From Marchantia polymorpha subsp. ruderalis (taxonomy: Eukaryota; Streptophyta; Marchantiopsida; Marchantiales; Marchantiaceae): DNA of 64,000 nucleotides. Location: the NCBI GenBank assembly GCA_037833965.1, contig AP031354.1, forward strand, positions 25,150,001-25,214,000, read 5' to 3'. The translations under genes were made by a program, and so were the position numbers. The stretch's first letter is position 1, and each line of letters opens with the position of its first letter. The notes beneath the pieces were generated by a model. That model did not search any database. It saw only the letters and a program-made list of their open reading frames with translations, and was not told the DNA's origin. Positions 1 through 7,590 of this stretch are shown here, piece by piece.

Positions 1-66
1 ATTAACTAAAAAATACATTTATATATATAAATCTATCTTTTACAATATATTTTATATATATATTAT

Positions 67-110
67 GTCTGGGACGGGTGACCTCCACTCCGTGGAACTT
101 CCGCAAATCA
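67..110 (+). repeat. 5S rRNA-derived fragment, 3' part only
   Basis: The stretch keeps the region matching the plant 5S C-box (ggacgggtgacctcc; usual form ggatgggtgacctcc) and the family-specific tail ctccgtggaacttccgca, but the front half with the A-box is missing. It probably cannot act as an RNA gene. Other copies: 10894, 21721, 32612, 43440 and 54331. Confidence 0.6.
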
Positions 111-150
111 AACATTAAAATGTTCCTAAAGTCGGGTCAGCAGGTAAAAG

Positions 151-214
151 GTACGATGTCAACAGTATGAGGTACGGAGGGTATGCGACCTTGGCCCCTC
201 GTACTATCCGAGGT
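151..214 (+). repeat. Single diverged copy of the 69-bp repeat
   Basis: Matches the last, variant member of the 69-bp arrays (gcgaccttggcccctcg followed by tactat-cgaggta). It sits 40 bases after a 5S-like 3' fragment, as the full arrays do, so the 5S segment and the 69-bp repeat appear to travel together. Confidence 0.65.
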
Positions 215-597
215 AATAATCTGGCGCTGCCCCTGGCGCATTGGGCGCATTTCTTGGAGTTCGGCAGTCTCCTTGTTCGAATGCGAGGGAGGAAAGGGGG
301 AAAGAGATGTATCCGAAACATAGAAAACCATGAAGTAATAAATAAGTAAACATATAAAAACATAAAGTAATAAATAAAAAAACAAAAGGCAATAAATAAA
401 AACCAGAAAAAAACATAAAGTTATAAATAAAAAACATATTAAAACATAAATTTAAAAATATAAAAATATATAAAAACATAAAGTAAGGAAAAAACATGTC
501 GGAGGATAAAATAATAAATAATTAAACATAGAAAACCATAAAGTAATCAATAAGTAAACATATAAATTCAAAAAGTAATAAATAAAAACTCGACTGA
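215..597. other. AT-rich stretch, no gene seen
   Basis: Dominated by short A-rich direct repeats of the type aaacataaagtaataaataa. No convincing coding sequence: frames crossing it give hydrophobic Phe/Tyr/Leu-rich low-complexity translations. It is partly the reverse complement of the AT-rich DNA at the end of the unit (about 10697-10760), so the two make a loose inverted repeat across each unit junction. The same stretch recurs in every unit. Confidence 0.7.
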
Positions 598-654
598 CGA
601 CTGACGGTCTGACTGCGGACTGACGGGGTCAGTCCGCAGTCAGACCGTCAGTCG
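598..654. repeat. Perfect hairpin, 27-bp arms, 3-base loop
   Basis: Arms 598-624 and 628-654 are exact reverse complements separated by ggg. They consist of actgac/gtcagt words that also occur, less perfectly, before the other element tips (for example about 3366-3380 and 10551-10566). It lies directly outside the left tip of the composite element. Confidence 0.9.
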
Positions 655-656
655 TG

Positions 657-1255
657 TTCATGTCTTTCCTCAGTGACCCTCTATCTTAACCCTTAACCCG
701 CTCGGCACTGCGCGCTCTCGCTCGTCTCGCACTCGCTCCTCCTCTCGACTCGTTCCAGCCTTTCGTGTTTCCGCTCGTCGACCAGCCAGAAGCGCAACAG
801 CATAGCGGTTTTTCCGGGCACGGCGGGCGCAAGGGAAAGGTAAGACGCGCTCATCTTCCAATTTGCTAAAATCCAAGTTCCTGCATTCAATTTTGTGCTG
901 TCCAAGTTCCTGCTGCCTTTGAAAGTCTTGGGTAGTGTCATCTGCTCCATAGCGCGAAGGGACGCCCCACCTGTCCTCCTGACGCTCGTCTCGATCCTGT
1001 GCGGGCGCAAGGGGAGGTAAGACGCTCTCCCTCCTCAATCGACTCGCTTCAGAAATCTTGTTTCAATTTCGTACTGGTTCCAGCTGTGTTCATAGAAGTG
1101 AGCTGTGTTTCTGAAGGGCGAAGGAGGATGAAGCGGTCGAGGGAGGAAGGGTCTTCGGCCTCTGATCAGACCATCAACTTTATCAACAAAGTCAAGAGAC
1201 GATTTTCAGCGGAGGAGCACGTGTACAAGGCGTTTCTGGAGATTTTGAATATGTA
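657..1255 (+). repeat. Left inverted arm of the composite element
   Basis: Starts ttcatgtctttcctcagtgacc, continues with tctatcttaacccttaaccc (degraded telomere-like) and a CpG-rich segment, and ends in the SIN3-like fragment. Its partner is 7742-8343 on the other strand. The arms differ by scattered substitutions, so the duplication is older than the tandem array. Confidence 0.8.
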
Positions 1256-1388
1256 CCGAAAAGGCTTTTCAATTACTTCTTTCGCAGACAGTGCAAACCC
1301 ATTCTCCAATCTACCCGCCCACCTCCTCCAGAAGCGCACCAGCCAGTCTTCTTCTTCTTCTTCTTCTTCTTCTTCCTTGAAGCCCTAG
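1128..1388 (+). pseudogene. SIN3-like N-terminus/PAH-domain fragment (copy A)
   Basis: From ATG 1128 the frame opens with MKRSREE, like the MKR start of plant SIN3-like proteins. A segment resembling a paired amphipathic helix follows, with [23 protein letters not shown] and LNMYRKG. SIN3 proteins are scaffolds for histone deacetylase complexes and PAH domains bind repressors. Only about 45 residues match. After about 1264 homology stops and the frame runs through unrelated sequence and a serine run encoded by a TCT microsatellite to a stop at 1386-1388. A full SIN3 protein has over 1000 residues, so this is a captured fragment. It sits at the inner end of the left inverted arm. Family assignment comes from motif recognition, without alignment. 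Confidence 0.7.
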
Positions 1389-1770
1389 TGCTCTTACCCT
1401 CTAAACCTCCATCCCTGCTGTTGTCCTTCTCTTCAAGTGTTTTCTGCGTTTCTTCGAACAAATTCCTGTCATCAATCAAAGCCATCTCATAGGGATGGTC
1501 TACCGCTTCGATACCAGGTATGCCAGTCTTCTTCTTCTTCTTCTTCTTCTTCATTCTTCCTTGAAGCCCTAGTGCTCTCACCGTCTAAACCTCCATCCCT
1601 ACTGTTGTCCTCAATGACTTGTGAGCCTGCACCTGCTTGTCAACCTACTCCATACTTCTCAGGGGCCAATTTTTTGTCACCAGGAAGAAGAAGAAGAAGA
1701 AGACTGGCATATTCGGTATCGAAGCGGTAGACCATCCCAATGAGATGGCTTTGATTGATGACAGGAATTT
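1345..1770 (-). other. Unknown Lys/acidic coding-like fragment with (TCT)n/(GAA)n, duplicated and inverted
   Basis: A block with a TCT run, cttgaagccctagtgctct and aacctccatccct occurs at about 1347-1425 and again at 1527-1612. The part at 1459-1550 is repeated inverted at 1682-1769 (tggtctaccgcttcgatacc and its complement). Read on the minus strand, 1380-1550 stays open and gives an acidic peptide (VDHPYEMALIDDRNLFEE) between lysine runs. I do not recognise it. It could be a captured exon of a lysine-rich nuclear protein. The inverted part would form a stem of about 85 bp. Confidence 0.4.
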
Positions 1771-2751
1771 GGGAATAGGGTAGCAGGAGCACAGCAGCGG
1801 CAGCAGCAGTAGGCATACCAGCCCTGATGTGATCGAATCATGGCGCATTTTGTTATCTTTTCCTATGACAATCACTCGCATGAGAGATGAAGGAATAAGA
1901 AATGAAATAAAAAAATAAAACCAATGAATCAAATGGATAAAAAACAAACTTGAATAAAAAGACAAAACTAAAGACTCTGAAGAATGATCTGAACAGTTGA
2001 TCTTTGAGCCAATGTTGAGATTATTTTTTTTAATCATAAATGATCATGGATAGATAAATATGACTCTGAAGTATGATCTGAACCGTTGATCTTTGTATCA
2101 ATGTTGGGATTTCTCTTCGATTCTAAATAATCATGGATAGAAACAGAAACATTTAGAATTAAGCAATCAGGTTAGAAATTATAATTTATAATGCACTTTT
2201 TTTTCTATTTTAAAAATGATACTCATGCAATAAATTTGCATCTTTTTGAATAGACTTGGCTATAGAATCCTGCAAGAATTGAGCCCAAGATAATCTGGAG
2301 TTATGAAAATTTGATAACTCTATTCTTGACTGACCGTCAGTCGTTAGTCGAGTTCATATCCTTCCTCAGTGACTCTAATCGATAGAAGAGTGGCCTTAGG
2401 TATTTATTTTTAATATGTTAACTTAATTATTTCTTCATGGATTCAGTTTCTATGTCTTTCTTTCTTTATATCTTCTGTAATCATTTCTTCACGATTTCGA
2501 TTAATTTTTTATGTCACTGTTTCCCTACATTTTCGTAATTATATTTATTTTAATGCAATCATTTCTGTACATTTGACTGATTGAATATTTTCTGAAATTT
2601 TCTCTTTAGATTTTACTTTTTTATTTTTCATGGAATTGTTTTTTAATGTGCTTGTTTCTTTCGGAATATGTGATTATATATTTATTATTTTTTTAATTAT
2701 CTCATGATAATTAAGGAAATAAGATAACAAAACCCCCTGGAACCCTTTCAT

Positions 2752-2876
2752 CGACGTGATGTCCATCACGTCCGGACTGGTGTAACCCAGATCCGATAAG
2801 ACCGCTGCGGTTAAGCGCCCTTGGTTGGGAAGAGGTCTGGGATGGGTGACCTCCACTCCGTGGAACTTCCGCAGAT
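2752..2876 (+). ncRNA. 5S rRNA-derived Pol III-type unit (plus strand)
   Basis: The order of motifs follows plant 5S rRNA: ggtgtaacccagatcc (5S: ataccagc...ggatcc), A-box-like ggttaagcgccc at 2809-2820, and C-box-like gggatgggtgacctcc at 2839-2854. The 3' end differs from 5S (actccgtggaacttccgcag), and the 5' leader gacgtgatgtccatcacgtc is also not 5S. T-runs that could stop Pol III begin at about 2910. This fits a 5S-derived SINE or a 5S-carrying TRIM such as Cassandra LTRs rather than a working 5S gene. Transcription is not shown. Confidence 0.55.
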
Positions 2877-2967
2877 CATAAAGATGAAAAAGTTCCTAAA
2901 CTCCTATATATTTTTTTGTTTTTTTTAATTTTTTTTTAATTTTATAAGAGGGGTCGATTCTATGAAT

Positions 2968-3273
2968 GCGACCGTGGCCACTCGGACCCTCGTACATACG
3001 AGGTACGATGTCAACAGTACGAGGTACGGAGGATATGCGACCGTGGCCCCTCGGACCCTCGTACATACGAGGTACGATGTCAGCAGTACGCGGTACGGAG
3101 GATATGCGACCGTGGCCCCTCGGACCCTCGTACATACGAGGTACGATGTCAGCAGTACGAGGTACGGAGGATATGCGACCGTGGCCCCTCGGACCCTCGT
3201 CCATACGAGGAACGATGTCAGCAGTACGCGGTACGGAGGATATGCGACCTTGGCCCCTCGTACTATACGAGGT
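2968..3273 (+). repeat. 69-bp tandem repeat, four copies plus a partial fifth
   Basis: Units start with gcgaccgtggcc at 2968, 3037, 3106, 3175 and 3244 (spacing exactly 69). Each full unit holds the near-palindrome CCTCGTACATACGAGG followed by tacgatgtcarcagtacg. Because 69 is divisible by three, several frames stay open on both strands; these are repeat translations, not genes. Confidence 0.95.
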
Positions 3274-3410
3274 AAAAATCGTTTTGAATAGACTTGGCTA
3301 TAGAATCCTGCAAGAATTGAGCCCAAGAAAATCTGGAGTTATGAAAATTTGATAACACGATTCTCGACTGACCGTCAGTCGTTAGTCGAGTTCATATCCT
3401 TCCTCAGTGA

Positions 3411-3434
3411 CCCTGAACCCTAAACCCTAAACCC
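3411..3434 (+). repeat. Telomere-like CCCTAAA stretch at an element tip
   Basis: Three near-perfect CCCTAAA units (first one CCCTGAA) followed by cccgctcgccaccgcgcgctc. Other copies: 14238, 25065, 35956, 46784 and 57675. The same motif in the same setting lies at 10596 (+) and 8300-8321 (complement). Confidence 0.85.
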
Positions 3435-3489
3435 GCTCGCCACCGCGCGCTCTCTCTGTGTTGATAATCTCTCTGGAGAAAAAGATGAT

Positions 3490-3944
3490 ATGGACGAGGG
3501 AGACAACATTTTTTATTGCGGTGAGGGAGGGGTCGTTAGGCGCGATGACGGTGTTGTCCTCCCACGAGCTTTTGATCCTCTGTTACTTCGGTGCTGCGAA
3601 CACCGAAGTTACAGAAGATGAAAAGCTAGCGGGAGGAAATCTTGCTTTGAAGAATTCTGCTGAGCTCGGACGATCAGTCCGAGTCGTTCGGAAGCACAAG
3701 GATTCCTTCCTTCGATCCAAATTCTTCTACAGCTATGACGGTATGTATAAAGTGAGAAGATTTTACAGCGAGCGAAAGAAGGGAGTTTGTTAGTCGCAGA
3801 GTTTGTCACATTTTTTAGATTCGATCTTTCGAGTAGGAGAAAGCATGGAAAAAATATGTGTGAAACTGGAAAAAAGCCAGAACTCCCAACTGATGAAACT
3901 ATATGTAATCTCGTCAGATCTAATGTTGTCAAGGACGAAAACAT
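3490..3944 (+). pseudogene. SUVH-type SRA (YDG) domain fragment, frameshifted
   Basis: ATG 3490 opens a frame with MDEGDNIFYCGEGG, like the SUVH stretch ending in YSGQGG. A second frame (2 mod 3) then gives EDEKLAGGNLALKNS, VRVVRKHKD and YSYDGMYKV and stops at 3791-3793. A third gives FVTFFRFDL and GKKPELP, like the domain end (FKFRL...GQPEL). The order is that of the SRA domain of plant SUVH histone H3K9 methyltransferases, which binds methylated cytosine. At least two frame changes, and no pre-SET or SET part, mean it cannot make a SUVH protein; unspliced introns could explain part of the frame change. The sequence from 3945 on is shared with 10401 and is probably element sequence. Confidence 0.7.
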
Positions 3945-4235
3945 TGATGTGAAAACAAACAGAACACAATTCATTTTATTTAGGTTCATTGACGATGTCT
4001 TCATTCAGTGGCCAGTCACGGTCCCTCGATTCTTGACTGACTGGCGACTGACCCCACGGTTTATTCCGTCAGTTGTCAAGATTCTTCACTGAGTGCCGAC
4101 TGAACCCACGGTTTATTCCGTCCGTCGTCAATCACAGTCCCTCGATTCTTGACTGACTGTGAGTCGTCAGTCCAGTTCATATCCTTCGTCAGGATATGGA
4201 CTCCACTTGACGACTGACTGCAGACCGTTCCCCGG
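3945..4235. other. Element spacer rich in actgac words, no gene seen
   Basis: 3945-4060 matches 10401-10515. From 4040 on, gattcttgactgact and ccacggtttattccgtc are repeated several times. Frames through it continue the SUVH reading frame by chance only. Confidence 0.6.
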
Positions 4236-5082
4236 ACGTTTCAAGATTCCTGCCGGGCGCGAGGGGGCATCCCTCGGACGCCTCTAGATTCCTGTCGGGC
4301 GCGAGGAGACGCTCGTTTCACGGTGTCTGGAACCCGGCCGGGCGCAAGGGGGACATCTCGGACGCGTCTAGATTCCTGCGTGGCGCGAGGGGGCATCACT
4401 CGGACGCATCTATATTCCTGTCGAGCGCGAGGGGACGCGCGTTTCACGGTGTCTGGGACCCGGCCGGGCGCAAGGGGGATTTCTCGGACTAGTCTAGATT
4501 CCTGTGGGGCGCGAGGGGGCATCCCTCGGACGCGTCTATATTCCAGTCGGGCGCGAGGGGATCTCTCGGACGGCCTCTACATTCCTGTCGGGCGCGAGGG
4601 GGCATCCCTCGGACGCGTCTATATTCCTGTCGGGCGCGAGGGGATCTCTCGGACGTCCTCTACATTCCTGTCGGGCGCGAAGGGGCATCCCTCGGACGCG
4701 TCTATATTCCTGTCGGGCGCGAGGAGATCTCTCGGACGGCCTCAACATTCCTGTCGGGCGCGAGGGGGCATCCCTCGGACGGCCTCTACATTCCTGTCGG
4801 GCGCGAAGGGGCATCCCTCGGACGCGTCTATATTCCTGTCGGGCGCGAGGGGATCTCTCGGACGGCCTCTACATTCCTGTCGGGCGCGAGGGGGCATCTC
4901 TCGGACGCGTCTATATTCCTGTCGGGCGCGAGGGGATCTCTCGGACGGCCTCTACATTCCTGTCGGGCGCGTAGGGGCATCCCTCGGACGCGTCTATATT
5001 CCTGTCGGGCGCGAGGGGATCTCTCGGACGGCCTCTACATTCCTGTCGGGCGCGAAGGGGCATCCCTCGGACGCGTCTAGAT
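4236..5082 (+). repeat. GC-rich minisatellite, 41/42-bp units
   Basis: About twenty units of attcctgtcgggcgcgaggg followed by either gatctctcggacggcctctac (41 bp) or ggcatccctcggacgcgtctat (42 bp). In the right-hand half the two types alternate, giving an 83-bp dimer. The first part is more diverged and includes two longer units with tttcacggtgtctgg and cccggccgggcgcaag. The long open frames here (271 and 156 codons on plus, 93 and 92 on minus) are repeat translations rich in Arg, Gly and Ser, not genes. Confidence 0.95.
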
Positions 5083-5138
5083 TCTCCAAAAAATACGGAA
5101 AAATGACTCTGACTCGGACTACCTTAGGAGCTTTATGA

Positions 5139-5262
5139 TTTGCGGAAGTTCCACAGAGTGTGGTCACCCATCCCAGACCTATACCGTTCCAAGGGCGCTT
5201 AACCGCGGGGTTCTGATGGGATCTGGCATACCAGCCGTGATGCGATCGGAATCACGTCCATG
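5139..5262 (-). ncRNA. 5S rRNA-derived Pol III-type unit (minus strand)
   Basis: The minus strand reads ggctggtatgccagatccca, tcagaaccccgcggttaagcgccctt and gggatgggtgacc in 5S order, closer to 5S than the plus-strand copy (it keeps gatcccatcagaac). The tail gtggaacttccgcaaatca is the family tail. On the minus strand T5 and T6 runs follow at about 5088-5105, suitable as Pol III stops. Probable 5S-derived retroelement part; transcription is not shown. Confidence 0.55.
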
Positions 5263-5720
5263 AAAGAGTCCCCTGAGATTTTGTTATCTTGTCCTGTGAT
5301 AATTCTTCGTTTGAGAGATAAAAGAATAAAAAATAAAATAAAAGCAAAAAAATAAAAGTTTAAAAAACAATGAGATAGATATATAAACGAATTCCATAAA
5401 AGATTACCAAGGAGATAACAGATAAATACGACTCTGACTCGGAAGTATGATCTGAACCGTTGATCTCTGAACCAATGTTAGGATTTCTTTCTGAATTATT
5501 AGTAATCCTGGATAGAAATAGTTCCCTTTAGAAATTGGCAATCAGATCAGTAATTTTTATTTATGATGTTTTAATTCTTTTTTTCTTAGAAACTGATATT
5601 CCTGCAATAAACTTGCATGAAAATCTCTTTGAATAAACTTCGTTATGGAATTCTGCAAGAATGGAGCCCAAGATAATTTGAAGTTATAAAATTTGAACCT
5701 AGAAAAACAATTGAGAGCGA
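5263..5720. other. AT-rich element body, no gene seen
   Basis: Contains diverged copies of the body found in repeat R: ataattcttcgtttgagagataaaag, tgatctgaaccgttgatctc, ggatagaaatag, and ttctgcaagaatggagcccaag. No open frame with recognisable content. Confidence 0.65.
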
Positions 5721-5785
5721 CACGTGTTCAGTATTCTCGCATTAATGGCACGGGTATTGTAAATCAGGTCTTACGCGTATGAATA
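5721..5785 (+). promoter_or_regulatory. Promoter-like module 1: G-box, weak TATA
   Basis: CACGTG at 5721-5726 and tatgaata at 5778-5785 (TATA motif with one change) precede actgcagctgcacc. It is a diverged duplicate of 6134-6199. No gene follows directly downstream on this strand. Other copies: 16548, 27375, 38266, 49094 and 59985. Confidence 0.35.
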
Positions 5786-6133
5786 CTGCAGCTGCACCTT
5801 CCCTCTCGTCCCTTCGGGGACATCTGAGTCACTGAGGGAAGACATGGACTTGACTGACGACTGGCGAAAGACATCTTTCCTGGATGCCGATCCTTCGGGG
5901 ATCTCCCGGACGGCCTCCATAAACGATTACGGATAGAAACAGTAACATTTAGAAATTACCAATCAGGTTAGAAATTATTGTTTATTAATTATTATTTTCT
6001 ATTTCGAAAATGATATTCATGCAATAAATCTGCATCTTTTTTAATAGACTTGGCTATACAAATTCTGCAAGAATTGAGCCCAAGATAATCTGGAGTTATA
6101 AACATTTGAAACTAGAAAAACATTTGAGAGCGC

Positions 6134-6199
6134 CACGTGTTCCGTATTCTCGCATTAAAGGCATGAGTGTTGTAATCTCAGGTCTTACGCGTATAAATA
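6134..6199 (+). promoter_or_regulatory. Promoter-like module 2: G-box and TATAAATA
   Basis: CACGTG at 6134-6139 and TATAAATA at 6192-6199, about 53 bases apart, then actgcagctgcacctcccctctcg, a pyrimidine-rich stretch as at many plant start sites. Transcription would run into the GA-rich tip of the inner element. It might be a transposon promoter. Other copies: 16961, 27789, 38680, 49508 and 60399. Confidence 0.4.
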
Positions 6200-6237
6200 C
6201 TGCAGCTGCACCTCCCCTCTCGTCTCTTCGGGGACAT

Positions 6238-6309
6238 CCGATCAGCGTCCGTTGGTAGCCGCTGATCGGCCGGGCGCAAGGGGAAGGTGAGTGGCGCGTC
6301 CCCTTGCGC
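6238..6309. repeat. Two adjacent 10-bp-stem hairpins
   Basis: ccgatcagcg (6238-6247) pairs with cgctgatcgg (6260-6269). gcgcaagggg (6274-6283) pairs with ccccttgcgc (6300-6309). They lie just after the TATA-bearing module and before sequence resembling the inverted arms (aggaacttgcaaatcggcacaaaattgaaag). Confidence 0.6.
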
Positions 6310-6410
6310 CCTTGACAGGAACTTGCAAATCGGCACAAAATTGAAAGCAAGAATTGAAGAAGAGAGTATGAGGGGAAGGCGAGCAGCAGCAGCAGGGCCA
6401 GAGAAAGGGG

Positions 6411-6429
6411 GAGAGAGAGAGAGAGAGAG
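6411..6429 (+). repeat. (GA)n microsatellite
   Basis: About nine GA repeats within a purine-rich stretch (6361-6470), with CAG repeats on either side (6382-6395, 6511-6530). The length looks the same in every unit. Confidence 0.85.
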
Positions 6430-7408
6430 GGCGGAGACAGAGAGAACAAGCGAGAGCGAGAGCGCGCAGTGGCGAGCGGCTTTGGGGCTTTAGGTTTAGG
6501 GTAGCAGGAGCACAGCAGCGGCAGCAGCAGGAGGCATACCAGCCCTGATGTGATCGAATCATGGCGCATTTTGTTATCTTTTCCTATGATAATCACTCGC
6601 ATGAGAGATGAAGGAATAAGAAATGAAATAAAAAAATAAAACCAATGGATCAAATGGATAAAATAAAAAACTCGAATAAAAAGACAAAACTAAAGACTCT
6701 GAAGAATGATCTGAACAGTTGATCTTTGAGCCAATGTTGAGATTATTTTTTTTTAATTATAAATGATCATGGATAGATAAATATGACTCTGACTCTTGAC
6801 TCTGAAGTATGATCTGAACCGTTGATCTTTGTATCAATGTTGGGATTTCTCTTCGATTCTAAATAATCATGGATAGAAACAGAAACATTTAGAAATAAGC
6901 AATCGGGTTAGAAATTATTATTTATTATGCACTTTTTTTTCTATTTAAAAATGATACTCATGCAATAAATTTGCATCTTTTTGAATAGGCTTGGCTATAG
7001 AATCCTGCAAGAATTGAGCCCAAGAAAATCTGGAGTTATGAAAATTTGATAACTCGATTCTTGACTGACCGTCAGTCGTTAGTCGAGTTCATATCCTTCC
7101 TCAGTGACTCTAATCGATAGAAGAGTGGCCTTAGGTATTTATTTTTAATATGTTAACTTATTATTTTTTTATGTCACTGTTTCTCTACATTTTCGTAATT
7201 ATATTTATTTTAATGCAATCATTTCTTTACATTTGACTGATTGAATATTTTCTGAAATTTTCTCTTTAGATTTTACTTTTTTATTTTTCATGGAATTTTT
7301 TTTAATGTGCTTGTTTCTTTCGGAATATGTGATTACATATTAATTATTTTCTTAATTATCTCATGATAATTAAGAAAATAATATAACAAAACCCCCCGGG
7401 ACCCTTTC

Positions 7409-7533
7409 ATCGACGTGATGTCCATCACGTCCGGACTGGTGTAACCCAGATCCGATAAGACCGCTGCGATTCTTCCCTTGGCACGGAAGAGGTCTGGGAT
7501 GGGTGACCTCCACTCCGTGGAACTTCCGCAGAT
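7409..7533 (+). repeat. Degenerate 5S-derived segment, A-box lost
   Basis: Same as 2752-2876 except that the A-box-like ggttaagcgccc is replaced by gattcttcccttggc. The C-box-like gggatgggtgacctcc is kept. Loss of the A-box makes Pol III use less likely. Other copies: 18236, 29064, 39955, 50783 and 61674. Confidence 0.6.
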
Positions 7534-7590
7534 CATAAACATGAAAAATTTCCTAAACTCCTTTTCGTTTTTTTTATTTTTTTATTTTTT

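Larger units (their letters stand above)
1778..3277. repeat. Direct repeat R, copy 1 (long form)
   Basis: Begins gggtagcaggagcacagcag and ends in the 69-bp tandem array. The same series occurs at 6499-7734: a truncated minus-strand 5S-like start (cataccagccctgatg), AT-rich body, actgac-rich tip, AT-rich spacer, plus-strand 5S-like segment, 69-bp repeats. Copy 1 has about 85 extra bases near 2430-2510 and three more 69-bp repeats. Stretches of 2400-2690 without other features are AT-rich with no gene seen. Confidence 0.8.
3404..6500. mobile_element. Inner element with telomere-like inverted tips, carrying the SUVH fragment
   Basis: The left tip (3404-3455) reads cagtgaccctgaaccctaaaccctaaacccgctcgccaccgcgcgctc in order. 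The right side (about 6450-6500) is its degraded reverse complement: gagagcgcgcagtggcgagcgg, then ctttaggtttaggg. The two tips are the same family as those of the outer element. It is bracketed by the two direct repeat copies. No transposase found. The right border is uncertain. Confidence 0.4.

Noticed and set aside
2752-2876. Functional 5S rRNA gene
   Set aside because: Leader and 3' end do not match 5S and the core has many changes, so it is 5S-derived but unlikely to give ribosomal RNA.
2896-3352. Frames of 102 to 133 codons on both strands
   Set aside because: They come from the 69-bp repeat, whose length is a multiple of three, so open frames are expected without coding.
4236-5082. CRISPR-like array
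   Set aside because: Repeats are contiguous with no unique spacers, and the setting is a plant-like nuclear genome.
4323-5138. 271-codon plus frame and overlapping 156-, 93- and 92-codon frames
   Set aside because: They are translations of the 41/42-bp minisatellite, Arg/Gly/Ser-rich on both strands, and frames shift with unit type.
6096-6653. 185-codon minus frame
   Set aside because: Leu/Ser/Arg-rich translation of GA and CAG microsatellites and AT-rich DNA, with no recognisable domain.
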